Source of the DNA: Emcibacteraceae bacterium
GTDB taxonomy: Bacteria > Pseudomonadota > Alphaproteobacteria > Sphingomonadales > Emcibacteraceae
Assembly: GCA_905612225.1 (NCBI GenBank)
Contig: CAJQRG010000036.1
Location: forward strand, 1-64,000
Direction: 5' to 3'
DNA: 64,000 nucleotides
In this document: positions 63,480-64,000 of the stretch, piece after piece
Layout of the letters: each line of letters starts with the position of its first letter
Position numbering within the stretch: the stretch's first letter is position 1
Program-made: the position numbers and the translations under genes
The notes under the pieces: model-generated
Databases searched by the model: none
The model's input: only the letters and a program-made list of their open reading frames with translations
Told to the model about the DNA's origin: nothing

Positions 63480-64000
63480 TTACGCTGCATTTTCTTCAAT
63501 ACCAAGGCCCGCATAGCCTTCTTTTTCAAGTCGAATTGCTAATGTTTTATCCCCAGATTTTACGATTTTTCCATTTGCTAATACATGCACAAAGTCGGGA
63601 ACTACGTAATCAAGAAGGCGTTGATAATGGGTGATTACTAATATGGACTTTTCAGGACATCGCATTCTGTTAATACCGTCTGCTACAATTCGAAGCGCGT
63701 CAATATCCAGCCCACTGTCCGTTTCGTCAAGTACCGCTAAAATAGGATCAAGCATGGACATTTGAACCATTTCATTGCGTTTCTTTTCACCACCAGAAAA
63801 GCCGACATTAACCGCACGCTTAAGCATTTCAGGATCCATTTCTAGCTCTGCAGCCTTGGATCGAATAAGTTTCAAAAAATCTCCTGCAGCCATCTCGCCC
63901 TCGTTCCTATATTTACGAACCGAATTAATTGCAGCCCTAAGGAAATTTATGTTTGATACCCCGGGAATTTCAACTGGATACTGAAACCCAAGAAATACAC
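63480..64000 (-). CDS. sufC: Fe-S cluster assembly ATPase SufC, N-terminus beyond window end
   Basis: Frame stays open past the track start (63893) to the edge: ...[77 protein letters not shown]. Confidence 0.95.
   Translation of the reverse strand, partial: VFLGFQYPVEIPGVSNINFLRAAINSVRKYRNEGEMAAGDFLKLIRSKAAELEMDPEMLKRAVNVGFSGGEKKRNEMVQMSMLDPILAVLDETDSGLDIDALRIVADGINRMRCPEKSILVITHYQRLLDYVVPDFVHVLANGKIVKSGDKTLAIRLEKEGYAGLGIEENAA

Noticed and set aside
63480-63893. SufC as a complete 137-aa protein
   Set aside because: The reading frame remains open to the window edge with SufC-like sequence, so the track start is an artefact of truncation.

Overview
Low-GC, gene-dense bacterial chromosome segment. 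Gene content and order point to an alphaproteobacterium: gyrB-recF-dnaN-dnaA; mutM/ubiE-ubiB-coaBC-dut-moeB; a nus/inf operon metK-trmB-rimP-nusA-ylxR-infB-rbfA-truB-rpsO-pnp; hemC-hemD-Mic60-like-HemY-like; NAD-GDH; rsmB/heparinase/purH; and sufS-D-C. I recognised no tRNA, rRNA, CRISPR array, IS element or prophage. Most of the window is core housekeeping. The least explained parts are: (1) an 82-aa orphan coupled between dut and an E1-like moeB, whose residue pattern could fit a beta-grasp/ubiquitin-like fold (speculative); (2) a perfect 24-bp palindrome over the putative metK promoter; (3) tandem ATAAG-A-CTTAT repeats upstream of an NhaC-type antiporter; (4) a cassette of two NhaC-type antiporters around a D-aminoacylase-like lipoprotein and an FAD amine/amino-acid oxidase; (5) a dyad-rich spacer between rpsT and the rhodanese/dnaA genes; (6) a short SDHAF4/DUF1674 gene absent from the ORF track. 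All calls come from reading the sequence and recalled family motifs; no database search or computation was run.
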